Below are positions 10,310 through 22,495 of a stretch of DNA of 60,491 bases, in pieces. Source of the DNA: Tubiluchus corallicola (taxonomy: Eukaryota; Priapulida; Priapulimorpha; Priapulimorphida; Tubiluchidae); NCBI GenBank assembly GCA_030141605.1, contig JAQGDQ010000609.1:68632-129122 (forward strand), given 5' to 3'. Every line of letters begins with the position of its first letter. Position 1 is the first letter of the stretch. The notes under the pieces are model-generated. The model was not told where the DNA came from, did not search any database, and was given only the letters and a program-made list of their open reading frames with translations. Both the position numbers and the translations under genes were made by a program.

Positions 10310-12955
10310 ATGGCGTTGAATAAGAAGAAGAAAGAGGTTAAAAAGTCGCAGTATTATGTATGGTTTATTGGAACTAAAGAGGCTAGAGGATTACGAGGCG
10401 AGGAATTCATACGACCAGTGGTCAATCAGTTCTTAGAGGAAAACAACGACGACATATCGAAGGTCACACTTCAACTGAGCGAGAAGGGAATGAAAATTGT
10501 GCAGGTTGTGCAAAAGAAGGCTAACAGATCGAAATCAGAAACGATTAAGTATTTTATACCTGACCATTGCATAACGTGTGCTTACCAAAGTCCGCCACCC
10601 CACGACGATATTGTCTCTTGCATTTTGCTCATATATAATCCGGAAACAGAATGTCCAGTACATGTCCACTCATACCGAACTGACTCTGTTGAGACGGCAT
10701 CTCTTCTTTTTACCCACCTACAGCAACTAATCAACAAGCCAGAAAACCAGCAGAAATTTGAGATTTTAGAAAAGAAGTTGGTCGGACAAGGCTTGCTGCC
10801 CTCCACAAAAGTTACTGTGGAAACTGACCAGAGGAGTGCGGGTGGAACTTCTCCAGAAAGCAGCGATAGTATGCACGAACAAGAGGCAAAAGAGGCACCT
10901 TGTGCTTACCCCACCAGAGACCATGTGTATATGCCAAACAATAACATGACTGCTTTAATGGAACAGTTGACAAATGAACTAAGTGATAAACTAAAAAGTA
11001 GACAACCGCAACCGATCTTACTGCCTCCAAAAGATTATGACACGATAACGCGTCGACACGGTGATGTGTACAATTCTGAAAATCGCAAGAGCCTTCAAGT
11101 CAACATTGTTGGTCCAAATGCCGTCCATGTAACTGAGGAGCAGGAAACGGTTGATACAGTTCCAACAAATTCCGTAAGATACTTCCATGAGCGACAACAA
11201 AGCAGTGGTTTAGGCAGCAGCCTTCCCGAATCACCTCCGAGACAACGAGCTGTTGATAATAAGTGGCGGTACAACACGACAAATTCCGAGAGAACTTCAG
11301 ACAGACATGACAATGAGCATGACAGCGGCCATCATTCAGATGATGATCATCCATTTATGGCTGATGATGGATTCATGTACGTTAAACCACCCGGCAGACA
11401 GCAATCCCCAGATGAACAGGGTCCCGGTATCATGGTAAGACCATACTCTAAACGAGAGCCATCATCACCATCTAAAAGCATAGACTCAGGAATCGCTAGA
11501 AATAATAACAGCTTTAGAGAGCATGACAGCAAAAGAGACAAGTGGAACATTAGCGGAGGAGAATCTGAGCAAAAAAGAAGTTCAGTGAGATCTGCCCAGT
11601 TGAAAACATCGGAGCAGGGTACAAAAGGCGAAATTGGCATTGTGCGTGTTGCTGATGTAAATCAACCACGTGATTTTAATGATAGGTCACGAGTCGACAG
11701 CAGCAGGCTTCACAGAGACGAATCAGAATCAAACAGACAAATGTACAATAATAATGACAGATTTGATGACCAGAAAATGAAATATCAGAGGTCACCTGAA
11801 CGACAAAGTAGTTTTTCACGTCAGCAACCCCAGAATCCTGACGATTACAGGGTTGATTACCATGGTTACAGAAATTCTCCAAGACTAACCAGGTCTTCCT
11901 ATCATGCAGGATATACCGGACGCTATGAGCCAGACATAAGTCCTATTAGTGATCCTCCCAAAAGAGTAAGTGATACAAGAAGATACGATTCCACACCTGC
12001 ATTGCACATTGAACCTTACGAGTCACGCATTTCACGTCCAGTTCAGCGACAAGCGTCACCAAGAAGTAAATATGAAGTAAGTGATGAAGCACCTAACATG
12101 TACCGTCCTAAGCATTCATCGGGCGGCAGCCATGGCTCGCCGTCTAGAAGAAGTTATGAGTCGCCACGTTTGCAACGGCATCAGAGTGACGTGTCTCCTC
12201 TACTTCATCGCCATCGCAATGCAGAGTGGACAAAATCATCTCCCAATGTCTACTCCGGTCGAGAAGAACCGATGAGGAGTCCGTATAGGGGATCGCCCAG
12301 AATGCCTGTTGTCGATGAGGACTTCCCAGACATGCCGCCAGTGGGGTACACCAATCCAGAATTTGATCGTGTCGTGGAAAGAAAAAGGCAACAAAGACAA
12401 CAACGTGACTACGAACCTGCACCTCACCCACCCTTACGTTACCGCCACAGTTCACCACCGGCTTACCAAAACCGTGCAATACCTAGCCCTTCTTCTGCAA
12501 ATCAACCACGTTGGAGATCAAACTCACCTTCCCATCATTCACCTAGACTAAGTGCTCATCCACCGTCCCCATTGCAAAATCCTGACCCGGCAAGCTCGTA
12601 CCAGCAATACCCGCCACCTCGTAACCAATCACCGGTTCACCGACAACCGCCAAGTCCACGTACAATGCCACCTTCGCCGCATATCAAGCAGCCAATGCCG
12701 CCATCACCGTCTTCTCGTTACCAACCCAGCTCACCTGGAGGAGGAATGGTTCCCGATATGCCAAAAAATTACCAGGTAATGTATCGGCGAGAAGAGCCGC
12801 CACCTCCGATGTATCGGCGGGAAGAGCCGCCACCGCCGATGTACTCTCCTCAGCTGATTGAGCCAGAGAGGCAGAGACCACACAGGGATGTTCGACGAGC
12901 AAAATCATTCCAGATGGCAGCACGACCGCCAATAGCTGTTTACCAACGAAGATAG
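10310..12955 (+). CDS. PTB/PID-domain protein with long proline/arginine/serine-rich tail
   Basis: Open frame of 881 residues without introns. The first ~150 residues alternate strands and helices as in phosphotyrosine-binding (PTB/PID) domains: a lysine-rich start, a YYVWFIGTKEARG first strand, a hydrophobic core around VTLQLSEKGMKIVQ, then CITCAYQSPPPHDDIVSCILL and a closing helix. The rest looks disordered: SP/RSP clusters, many RRY/SPR motifs, a duplicated YRREEPPPPM unit near the end, and a basic C-terminus ending in VYQRR. Known PTB proteins of this build are cytoplasmic adaptors, so a scaffold role is inferred. I chose the ATG at 10310 (lysine-rich MALNKKKK) because a possible splice acceptor (ctgcag) lies just before 10271; the in-frame ATG at 10271 would add 13 residues. 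Upstream exons, if any, are probably non-coding. I could not assign it to a named family. The last ~30 codons are tandemly duplicated downstream. Confidence 0.85.
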   Translation: MALNKKKKEVKKSQYYVWFIGTKEARGLRGEEFIRPVVNQFLEENNDDISKVTLQLSEKGMKIVQVVQKKANRSKSETIKYFIPDHCITCAYQSPPPHDDIVSCILLIYNPETECPVHVHSYRTDSVETASLLFTHLQQLINKPENQQKFEILEKKLVGQGLLPSTKVTVETDQRSAGGTSPESSDSMHEQEAKEAPCAYPTRDHVYMPNNNMTALMEQLTNELSDKLKSRQPQPILLPPKDYDTITRRHGDVYNSENRKSLQVNIVGPNAVHVTEEQETVDTVPTNSVRYFHERQQSSGLGSSLPESPPRQRAVDNKWRYNTTNSERTSDRHDNEHDSGHHSDDDHPFMADDGFMYVKPPGRQQSPDEQGPGIMVRPYSKREPSSPSKSIDSGIARNNNSFREHDSKRDKWNISGGESEQKRSSVRSAQLKTSEQGTKGEIGIVRVADVNQPRDFNDRSRVDSSRLHRDESESNRQMYNNNDRFDDQKMKYQRSPERQSSFSRQQPQNPDDYRVDYHGYRNSPRLTRSSYHAGYTGRYEPDISPISDPPKRVSDTRRYDSTPALHIEPYESRISRPVQRQASPRSKYEVSDEAPNMYRPKHSSGGSHGSPSRRSYESPRLQRHQSDVSPLLHRHRNAEWTKSSPNVYSGREEPMRSPYRGSPRMPVVDEDFPDMPPVGYTNPEFDRVVERKRQQRQQRDYEPAPHPPLRYRHSSPPAYQNRAIPSPSSANQPRWRSNSPSHHSPRLSAHPPSPLQNPDPASSYQQYPPPRNQSPVHRQPPSPRTMPPSPHIKQPMPPSPSSRYQPSSPGGGMVPDMPKNYQVMYRREEPPPPMYRREEPPPPMYSPQLIEPERQRPHRDVRRAKSFQMAARPPIAVYQRR

Positions 12956-13214
12956 GACCTATTGCCACATGTAACACAGTGTACCTAAAACTGGTCTGAG
13001 GAAAACTATTATAATTATATTCTTTCAACTAGTTAACTGGAGAGGCTGAGACCACACAGAGATGTTCGACGAGCAAAATCACTCCAGATGGCAGCACGAC
13101 CACCAATAGCTGTTTACCAACGAAGATAGGACCTATTGCCACATGTAACACAGTGTACCTAAAACTGGTCTGAGGAAAACTATTATAATTATATTCTTTC
13201 AACTAGTTAACTGG
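12867..13214 (+). repeat. Tandem duplication (2 x 174 bp) of the last exon end, stop codon and 3' UTR
   Basis: Bases 12867-13040 and 13041-13214 are near-identical direct copies with a 174-bp offset. Each contains the last ~29 codons of the PTB protein, the TAG stop and ~85 bp of 3' UTR. The downstream copy still reads open to its own stop, with at least one replacement (F to L in RRAKSFQM), but it lies after the real stop and so would not normally be translated. Confidence 0.92.
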
Positions 13215-14180
13215 ACAAGAACATCCATGTGTTTTGTATATGCATGAATGCTAATCGAAGAAGCTGATTTGTCATCACAGGGTCGTTTTTTCAGTACAAA
13301 TTGCTGTGAACATCACCATTTTGGGGGAGAAAAACAACTGTTATCATCAGCCATCTCTACGACGTTCTTGTCCTCGTTTGGTGAGATAATTTCCCGCAAA
13401 ATTGTCGACTGGCTGAAGTTTCAAAAAATTTCAGCGGCGCCATTGTGTATATTCATGAGCTGTTTGCAAACTGTGTCACTTAACAGCAAGCAGAGCGTGT
13501 ACCAGTCTAAGCTAGCGTGAGTGCTGATCATTAACTAGTGTAGAAAACTAGCCTCTTGTTTAAAATCACCTAAACAGACAAAATCTAATCTTATGTACAT
13601 ATAGGAAGTAAGTTGATGGTGCTTAAGATAATGCGTGAAGGCTATAATAATAGGCTTGTAAATTTTACGAATGTGCTTTTATAAAAAAAACTTGTAAAAT
13701 TGAAAACGTGTGATAACAGCTGTACGTATGTTTATAGTACTTTAATAGCAGTTTTATTATTTTTATATAATACTGTGTGTTTTTGACGAGTTGTAACACG
13801 ATTTTACTAAAATGTTGAATGTTTGATTAGCATCGTTGAGCGCCAATTGAGCTGTAGACTTATTTATTATTAATCCGAAAATGGCTGATGGGCCTATGTA
13901 ACAAGAGTAAATGCGTGATGATGGTGATGATAATAATAATAGGCTGTGTTCTGTTTTGGTATCATGTATGAAACGGATGATTTAATGATTTAGAACATTT
14001 TAATTGGTGTAATTAATTCGTTGCCAACTCTTGCTGTTAAATACGCAATTTGTGTAGAGTATAAATCATAAACTTTGTCTTATAATTATGATTAACTTAA
14101 TTAACCTGTGATCACGTTTTATTATTAAATACAAGTTGTACAGACTAGTGTAAAATAAAGACTTTATTTAGAATTTACTT
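12956..14180 (+). other. Probable 3' UTR of the PTB gene with polyadenylation signal
   Basis: No coding frame of note follows the stop codon. Apart from the tandem duplication the stretch is AT-rich. An AATAAA at about 14154-14159 is the first convincing polyadenylation hexamer, giving a ~1.2 kb 3' UTR. The extent is inferred. Confidence 0.5.
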
Positions 14181-15103
14181 TATCGATGCGAATGCGAAAC
14201 GTTGCAACTAAGAAAAGACTTGAAACTTAAGGGCGTTCACACACCTCCAACTGCAGTTGGACAAACCTTTTCCAATTGCGATACTCGTTGAGCGCATGAC
14301 ACACGCATGACTGTAGTAGAATTTTTTAAACTTTGGAGCTTACAAAACCCAAGCAAAGTTGGACAATAGCAGTTACAATGACTAAGGCACGTGTAAGTTT
14401 TGCCTTTTCAACTGTAGGCCGAGTTAGAATAAAGAGAATTTATTGTGAATAAGAAACATAATTTCATATTTTTAATATTTTATTGCATATTTATTTTCAA
14501 ATTTTCATTTAGCCTGTAGCAATCGACCTGTTACTTTTGTAAGAACTGCTTAAGAAGCTCTTGAAGTTTAATATTTCCTGATTTTGGCATCTGAATATTT
14601 GATGAACTAGCACATCGGCACGTCAAAGCAGAGAAACTTACAGATGATATTATTAGAACCAGAACAAACCGAACGTTAAGATAAAATGCTGATTTCTCTT
14701 GTCTTGCATAATATTACGAACCTATCATTATTAATCTAGCAAAAATACTAAAATTTTTCATTACTCGTTAAGTAACAGGAACACTTTTTCGATACAAAAC
14801 GTGAAACTCTTCTTAACGTAAAGGAAATTTTTTTATACATTTAAAATTACACTTATGCAATATAGCTACCGTACGAAACTTTAAGTTTTTGTTATGCAAA
14901 AACCGAGAGCACATGGTCACTAATTAAATAAATCCAGGTAAAAAAGTCACAGTAAAAATGTCACTGTAAAAAAGTCACAGTAAAAAACTCACAAGAAAAA
15001 GTCGCAAGAGAAAAATGACAGGAAAAAAGAAATAACCCTAACTCTTAATCCTAGCCCTACAAAATATAGAACAAAACCTGATTTTTTTCACATACATGTA
15101 ATG

Positions 15104-15184
<81 letters not shown>

Positions 15185-16024
15185 ATATGTACAGGTCATG
15201 TATTGCCAGTTAATATATGATTTAAAATATTTTCTGTTTTATTACTTTAACTCTTTACGGCACTTTCTGTCTTAGACAAAATTGTGACTTTTTCTCTGAC
15301 TTTTTTCCTGTGACTTTTGTCCCGGCCAGCTATAATGTAACATGAACATTTCATAAGTCTAAAAGAACACGTCACGCATGCAGTTGAGTTAATTAACGAG
15401 TTTATTTAACCAACTGATTAATAAAATGTAGTTCGACAAAGTTCTGTTTCGTTGATCTCGGATCAAAAGAAAAAACCGAAGTACAGCCTTCAGTTGTACT
15501 TGAAAAAGATTTAAAGAAAAATAAATCTTTTTTTGCTCGGTTAGGCTGAATTCAAAGTCACGCGAAAAGAAGATGCTGCTTAATTAGTTGCTCTTGGCCC
15601 AGAATGTGATGATTAACGGACGCTTAGCTCATTCCAAACACACACTAAAGCCTAGCTTGGAAATAAACCTTGAATGGACAGGAATTGTGAGTTCAACAAA
15701 GGTTGATAGTAGAACTGTTCAAGTTCAGCGAACAAAGCGCCCCCATTAAACACGTGTTTGAACACCACTCTGCAATTTTAACTCTCTTCTGAACTCTGGT
15801 CGTCACCTGTCACGTTTGATGTGTCAACACATTAGAAACTGGACGAACTTTAACGTTTGAACAGGTTTAAAAGACCATGGCGTAGCAGGTGAAAGGAGCT
15901 ACAGGTTTACTAATAAAGAATTAGTTGCATGAACTCAAATGAAATGAGCAGTAAAGAAAATGTATTGTTACTATGATAATAATGCTATAAATGCTTAATG
16001 CTATAAATGCTTTTGCAAATCTTA
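14181..16024. other. Intergenic; MITE-like element only
   Basis: A GGGCGTTCACAC motif at ~14231, common at DNA-transposon ends, has no clear partner. Confidence 0.5.
14935..15342. mobile_element. MITE-like inverted repeat with (AT)n core
   Basis: The left part is rich in AAAAGTCACAG units. The complemented right part reads CCGGGACAAAAGTCACAGGA followed by similar AAAAAGTCA units. Between them are a CCTAACTCTTAATCCTAGCC stretch and an (AT)n array at 15106-15180. No coding capacity. Ends are imprecise. Confidence 0.5.
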
Positions 16025-16461
16025 CCTCGGATGAATTCCTATCGTCTTTCGCCCGTATATAAACAGTCTGTTGGTGATGAAATTTAACTCTCGTCGTGTT
16101 TTCTATATGCTGTTTTGTTTTTATTTACGATTATGTGAATTTACATTAGAATTGGTAATTATGTTTATTATAACTGTACTCGCTGTTTTTCATTGTGTAT
16201 AATGTGTGTAAATTTTTGTTACTAAGTATTAAAATATGTTCGTTATCTTTTATTATGTATGTATGTAGTGTTGGATTATAATTTGTAACTATGTCTATTG
16301 TATATGATCGTTGTCATTCAATGTGTCTCATGCGTTGGATTCTACATTATATATATATATATATGTGTGAATGGGTTTAATACGTTGTAAATGCTTTTAG
16401 AAATTTTAAACATATCCCTACAAATAGAGGGAATGTATTCTGTACATAGTTTTTAAAAATA

Positions 16462-16534
<73 letters not shown>

Positions 16535-16605
16535 TGTAATTTTAACGACCCTTGTCCAAAATTTTCCACGCATCTAAGAGGCGTGCTGTTCCAAAATACC
16601 TTGTG
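16025..16605 (+). pseudogene. LINE-like 3' end ending in (AAT)n, copy 1
   Basis: Shares ~550 bp with 40150-40690 in reverse complement. A degenerate frame (RMNSYRLSPVYKQSVGDE) at the start may be the ORF2 end. An AT-rich UTR, an (AAT)n array at 16455-16535 and a common 60-bp end (CGCATCTAAGAGGCGTGCTG) follow. Confidence 0.65.
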
Positions 16606-17251
16606 TCCAAATGACTTGCACGATCTAAACACGTTATGCTCAAAAGATTGTGTCCAGGTAACTTTTGTGCTCAAATATCCTGCGTGTTTAAATTGCCTGT
16701 GTCCAAAAGTGTCGAATAATATGTGTACCAATGCCGCAAAGTAATGATTTTGTGCCACAAAGTAATGATTTTGCAGATGTGCAATATTCACGATGTTCCC
16801 AATGTATCTAAATATGCAGATGTGTTAGGTATTCATAATGGTAAGCTTAATCATTTAGTGCTTGTTTGTAATGATTGGCTGACAAACCCTACAGGCAGTA
16901 CCGAGTATTGTGGGAGGACAAATCCACCGGACATTAAACTAAAACACAAAATTATAGCTCACCCATGGCCGGTTTATCCTATATTGGTATAAGCTGCAGC
17001 ATTTGAGGGCCCTCGTGCTTTGATAACGTTTGATTAAAAATCTGTTTTTAATTAGGGTTGTGTTGAAATATGTGCTAATTTGGTTTGCAATAAATAGTAA
17101 ACAGTGGTATTTCTTAAAGAATGTTTTTATTGACAAACAAAAGATAAACTATTCTAGTTTAATTAAAGAATTTGTAATAAGTTTATTTCAAGCTATTGTA
17201 GAAGTCGCTAAATTATGTGCTGGTACCGCCTGCGTTAATATGAGAGAATTG

Positions 17252-17562
17252 GTTGGCATCCTTCTGTCTCAGAAGACAATGGAGTGTGCGCCAAGAGAGT
17301 CAGTTATTGATCACATTGATGGAGCTGCAGCGTCGACTGTGGCTGAGCAGTGCGATCCTTAAACGTCTCCAGGGCGCACGTCTGGGAGATCCTGAGTTGC
17401 CCAAACACCAGGAACCCCCCCTCTCTTCCTCCCTGGTGTAGTCCAAAGGAAAGCGGAGCGACACGTTTGGCGCCATGTTGGCTGCAGGAGCTGCCAGAGC
17501 CAGTGAGCATGATGCACTGGTCCGCCTTCCGGACTCCACTCCTGATTTGGAAAGTTTACTGA
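17252..17562 (-). mobile_element. Headless copy of the 5S-element tail
   Basis: Reverse-complement match to 43020-43350, including the CTCCATTGTCTT...GAGACAGAAGGATGCCAA end. No 5S head is present, so it is either 5'-truncated or an independent family that shares the tail. Confidence 0.72.
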
Positions 17563-17829
17563 ATGAGAGAATGAATTCGTAGTTATGCAAATTTTGGAGC
17601 CAATATTACCTGAAATGAAAAACACAACAAACTCAGCTTGGGTTTGAGATTTGGATTACAAATTCCATCCTCTGTCCATTAGACCACACAGTCACTTTTC
17701 TTTAATCGCATTTACATTTCTAATCGAGCTTGGTTTTGCAGAAATTTAATAATAGTTAGGTTTTATTAAAATTGTCATCCTGCAATTAAATTTCTAATTA
17801 GTTAGTTTACATTGACAACAGTATATTAG

Positions 17830-18012
17830 TCTATGGAGTAAAGGAAAGCTGTGTTAAATAACGATTTTGACTAAACTGGTGATTAAATTATTAAATTAGT
17901 AATTCAAGATTAAATGCTTGACGATGTAAGAGTAAATTATCGTCGTGGCTAGAAGTTCAGCTAGGTGTGGCGTAGCACGTGATGAACTGATGTCCGACCG
18001 GCTGATTCAGAA
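17830..18012 (+). repeat. Dispersed repeat Q, copy 1
   Basis: Matches 39970-40140 (GTAAAGGAAAGCTGT, CTTGACGATG(T/C)AAGA, GCTAGGTGTGGC, CACGTGATGA). Function unknown. Confidence 0.7.
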
Positions 18013-18694
18013 GTAAAGATTGATGATGTAATCCTTATGCGCAGAAGCTCACCACGCATTAGGTAATTAGACAAAAGTTCTTTGAGCCCACCGCACCTCG
18101 GGGGAGATTGGGAACTGACTTGAAGACGGAGGGCTGGCATTACTATCCTCTTATATTTACCGCGTTGTGTTCGATATTTAATAAATGTGTAGTTTACTAA
18201 ATAAGGTCTTGATAGTTTGCCATGATACAATAAACAACAATAATCAGCAAACACCTATAACCTCTACAATAAACAGACTTTAACGCAACCACTAAACCAA
18301 TTATGTTAATTATTGTATTAAAATGTATTTCAGAAGTTGGTATTAAAGTTACTGAACGTGTTTATTGAGACAGCGCAGAGGTTGTCTAACCACAACTCAG
18401 AATGTTACACCTGACGTCGCCCGCTGCATATGTTGTCATTTTTCATTTAAATGACTTCTCTTTTTGCTTTAAAGTTTAACCCTCCTGCACGGATTTGTCT
18501 AATGACAGTTCAGAATGTGGACGCACTGTAGAACGAACTGGTTTTTCCTTAATCCGTCAGGCGAAATCGAATTAGTGCAACAAACCCTCAATCTGTAGAG
18601 ACATGCGAACTTCCTGTGTGCCCTTTTACTCAAAACTGACGTCAAAACTGGTCAGTTTTTGCAACAAAATATGAATCTGTAGGTTGTGGCCTGT

Positions 18695-19045
18695 TGCGTT
18701 GTTTTCATTTCAGTAGTCTGACTCTGTTGGTTCTGTCCCATGGCTTTGTTTCATTTCAGTAGTATGGCTCTGTAGGTTCTATTTCACTGCATTGTTTTCA
18801 TTTTAGTAGTACGAACCTGTAAGTTCTCGCTCACCACATTGTTTTCATTTATGTAGTATGACTCTGCAGGTTCTGTTCCCATGACATTGTTTCATTTCAG
18901 CAGTATGGCTCTGTAGGCTCTGACCCACCACATTGTTTTCATTACAGTAATATGACTTTGTAGATTCCGTTCCAATCATATTTGTTTTCATTTTAGTAGT
19001 ACGAACGTGTAGTTCTAGCCCACTGCATTGCTTTCATACGTTCAT
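18695..19045. repeat. ~47-bp degenerate minisatellite (~7 units)
   Basis: GTTTTCATTTCAGTAGTATG and CTCTGTAGGTTCTG blocks recur every 46-48 bp. Confidence 0.88.
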
Positions 19046-19332
19046 ACATTTCAGTTACAGATTCTATATCAACTGAATTGCATATAATGTGATTAACAAC
19101 AATACTGCTAAGTTGTATGTGCCTTTTGCACAGACTATTTATTTATTTCGTACACACATACCAATTTTTCAGTAACAATTTTTTAGTATTTCTTTCGCTC
19201 GTTTCATTTCACGTGCAAAATTTCATGGAAGTGAAAATTCAAAAGTCAAAATAAAAAACGGGGATGTGAATTTTGCGAAAAACCGTTTATTAATGTACTT
19301 ATGCAAAGCTCGATTCGTTTATAAGCTTGGTT

Positions 19333-19349
19333 ACCCCCCCCCCCCCCCG
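19333..19349. repeat. Poly(C) run
   Basis: About 16 consecutive C bases. Confidence 0.9.
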
Positions 19350-19494
19350 GTTGAAGTGCTGAGAGCTTTCAGAACTAAACGTTTAACGTTTACGCATTCT
19401 CGAGGTTTATCTTGGGTTGTCTAAAATTTTTGAAAATCTATAACAATCACTTTTAGATTTTTATGATTTCGTCATTACTGCTGATAAATCTGTG

Positions 19495-19860
19495 TCGTCA
19501 AAACATGTCAAACCACAAAGAAACACTCTTCATAAAAAAGCTCAACAAATTCGTCTTAGTATTTTTTATATCACTTACATGGTGTCTTATTGCATACACA
19601 GCTTGCGTTAGCAGTAACGCTGTGTGAAACTTGTAAATTAAAACTCCCGCGGCACAGCCAATTTAACTGCAAGTCGTTTGTCACAAGTTTAGATAACATT
19701 GCATACAGTTTAAAAAATAATCAGAGCATTCATAGCACACTCTTTGCTAACTAAGCAAAAAATACTTTATATTGTCAGTAAGATCAATAATGTGTTTTTG
19801 GTGAATCAGTGGTGCACACTGGGATGGCAGTGTAGTGCCATCTTACCAATTGGCGCAAAA
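19495..19860 (+). repeat. Dispersed repeat X, copy
   Basis: Shares TCACTTACA...TATTGCATACA, AGTAACGCTGTGTGA-like and TTTAGATAACATTGC blocks with 41130-41440. No coding frame. Confidence 0.6.
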
Positions 19861-20929
19861 ATTTTAAATTATTAAGAATTTTCTTTAGCAAGTACACAAG
19901 TCTTTCGAACAGATAAGAGTAATTCTAAATAATGTAACTTTGTAAGGCCTGTTTTGGCGTTATATTTTAAAATTCTCTTTAAACAAAGTATTTACAACAA
20001 AGAACTTTTACTGACAATGTGATTAAAAATCCACATTCGTTTCAAACTTGATAGTAACCAAAATTACTCGCTGTGACAAATTTCCTGTTTTGTAATATGG
20101 CGTTTGGAAATAAAACTATTCTTTAAAACAAGTGATTTATGTTACTTGAACTAAACGCTCAGTTCCTGCCTTTGTTTACCGGATACCGGGCAAGTTTATT
20201 TACGTGGAAAAGGTTGAATTCTGTTGTTTTTGTTCGTTCTAACTGTTTATTACGTGTGACAACCATCAATAAAGTTGTGTTTAGCAAATTCAACAATCTT
20301 TCACGCCAAACGCACGAGTGATGTAATGTCATGTATCTGTTTTCACTTGATTGGCGCGTACAGTTAGGGATGTGAACGATAACGATACGTATCGATAATT
20401 ACCGAATATCGTATCGGTACGGAAAATTTGTTTTTATCGTTATCGCATCGATTTTGGCTTGTATCGTTGCTTATCGCTTGCCTTTATAAAATCTCTTCAC
20501 TTTGCTTTTCAATTTACTTACAGGAATTAAGCAAAACAGGGGATGAAAAGAATTATTTAAATTTATAAGCTTGTCAGACACATGCAGTTCACTTTCTCTC
20601 AGCAATAGCGGTTATCTTTATTCTGATTCTGAATCATACAGACTGGCCAATGCCGTATACAACGTACTGTATTTTTGGTGTCATCGTCTCGGACACGTGT
20701 AATTGTGCAGCTCGCATGGATAAATGTTTATATCGTAGTAATTTATGTATCTATCGCAGCTTACTTATTTATGAATCATTGTAACAACGAAGCAGAAAAT
20801 TTCATCGTAGTCACGTAATGGTTTTACATTAATGGTTTAATTATTAGAGATACATTTTCTGTTGTTGCATAAATTTTCTAACTTCAGTATCGTTTTCATT
20901 GCTCGAAATAATTTATCGTATCGTATCGT

Positions 20930-21115
20930 AACGTCTAAAAAGTGTATTATCGTTACCGTTAATGTCAAAAAAGTGTATTATAGTTATCGTTAATGTCAAA
21001 AAAGTGTATTATAGTTATCGTTAACGTCTGAAAAGTGTATTATAGTTACCGATAATGTCAAAAAAGTGTATCATCGTTATCGTTAACGTCTAAAAAGTGT
21101 ATTATCGTTATCGTA
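20930..21115. repeat. ~30-bp internal tandem repeats in the hAT-like element
   Basis: About five or six units of AAAAAGTGTATTAT(C/A)GTTA followed by (T/C)CGTTAA(T/C)GTC. Confidence 0.85.
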
Positions 21116-21411
21116 CCGAAAATATCGTATCTTGTCGTTATCGTATCGCCAAATTTGAATCGTTCAACGTCCCTACCTACAGGGCGAGTAACGTGCTAAT
21201 TAGACAATGAAGTATTCTAATTTATAGTAACTAAATTACAGGTATTGAACGTCTAAAAAGTGTATTATCGTTACCATACCGAAAATATCGTATCTTGTCG
21301 TTATCGTATCGCCAAATTTGTATCGTTCAACATTCCTACCTACAGTGCCGAGTAACGTGCTAATTACACAATGAAGTTTTCTGATTTACAGCAACTTAAT
21401 TACACGTATTT
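21086..21411. repeat. ~163-bp tandem duplication spanning the hAT-like end and its flank
   Basis: 21086-21247 and 21248-21411 are direct copies (offset 162-164 bp). Each contains the element's right terminus and ~75 bp of flanking DNA (GAGTAACGTGCTAATTA). Confidence 0.88.
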
Positions 21412-22289
21412 GAGGCAAAAACAAGGAAGACATTTTACTAGAGAGTGAACGTTTTAATTGCTTACATGAAGAAAACATAAAACGATTGTTTACCGAAAGA
21501 AAACAAAAGTGTTCTGTACGTTCACTAGCATTATAAAACAGCGCCTGATTGTTCTATATAGGCCAGAATATGGCGTGAACAACTATGTTTACTTAAACTC
21601 ATCCGTAAACAAGTGTTGTTTACCTTTCTGTCACAAATAAACAAGTATTGCTACTTTGTAAATACGAGCTTGTGTGAGTGACGGGGGCGTATCCGGAAAT
21701 TAGGTGCTAATGTACTGAGGCACTGGGAGGAATTTTAATGGAACATCATTAGCATTCAGTGTATAAGGGCGGATCCAGGGCGCAAAGTAGTAATGGAAAA
21801 AATTTGTGCAAATATTTCTAGCTTCCATATTTATGGAAAATGAATTCGGCTTACTAAAATGATGATACGTATTTATTTTAATTTTAAAATCCACCAGCTT
21901 TATAAATTTTTAATCGTGTTCAGTGTGCCTTTTTTCAAGATTGGTAATAGCACAAGTATTTGTATTTTAACCAGCAAGAAAAGGGGCACCTGAAGTAGGT
22001 TTCAGAAAAATCGTCTTAAAAATTATACTACTGTACAGCAAATTTATGTGCATATCGTACTCGAGTTGAAAGGAATTTTTGTTTGTTTTCATTTTAAATC
22101 TCCTGCAATACTATTCCGACGACGCCATTACATGACGTCATATACGCACCAGGTAAATCAGGGGAAGAAAAGGAAATGTTAAATTATGTCCCAAAAAACT
22201 TTCCATGCAAATCTATATTACTTAGCATTTCGTTTACCTGCTGGAAAGACTTATGTAACTAGAAAAATAATAATTATTTAAAATGCTTT

Positions 22290-22495
22290 CACTAATTGGC
22301 AAAATGTCGCTGACTCACCACCCTCCAGGGTGCGCCACTCGCTAACCAAAAAGGTATTTTTAATCTTATTGACAAGATACAGTAATTTTAAATTTTATTT
22401 AGTTGGTGACACATGTGCTACGAATGCTCTGATTATTTTTTCAAACTTTACTTAGTGTTATCTAAACTTGTTTCAAACGACCTACCATCAAAATG
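22290..22495 (-). repeat. Dispersed repeat X, inverted copy
   Basis: Aligns in reverse complement with 19500-19860 and 41130-41440 (shared TTTAGATAACA, AAAAAATAATCAGAGCATTC and CACCAACT-like blocks). Diverged. Confidence 0.55.

Larger units (their letters stand above)
20363..21411. mobile_element. hAT-like non-autonomous element with duplicated right end
   Basis: Left end TAGGGATGTGAACGATAACG; right end complemented gives TAGGGACGTTGAACGATTC, both followed by cgatA/cgtAtc-rich subterminal repeats. TAGGGRTG-type ends are typical of hAT elements. The left flank CGTACAGT and the flank after the second right end, CCTACAGT, differ at one base of eight, consistent with an 8-bp target duplication. 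No transposase frame is present. Confidence 0.7.

Noticed and set aside
11018-12779. Minus- and alternate-frame frames inside the PTB exon
   Set aside because: Shadow frames of a long, compositionally biased coding exon.
17030-17625. Overlapping frames on both strands
   Set aside because: They fall in the GC-rich tail repeat shared with the 5S-derived element.
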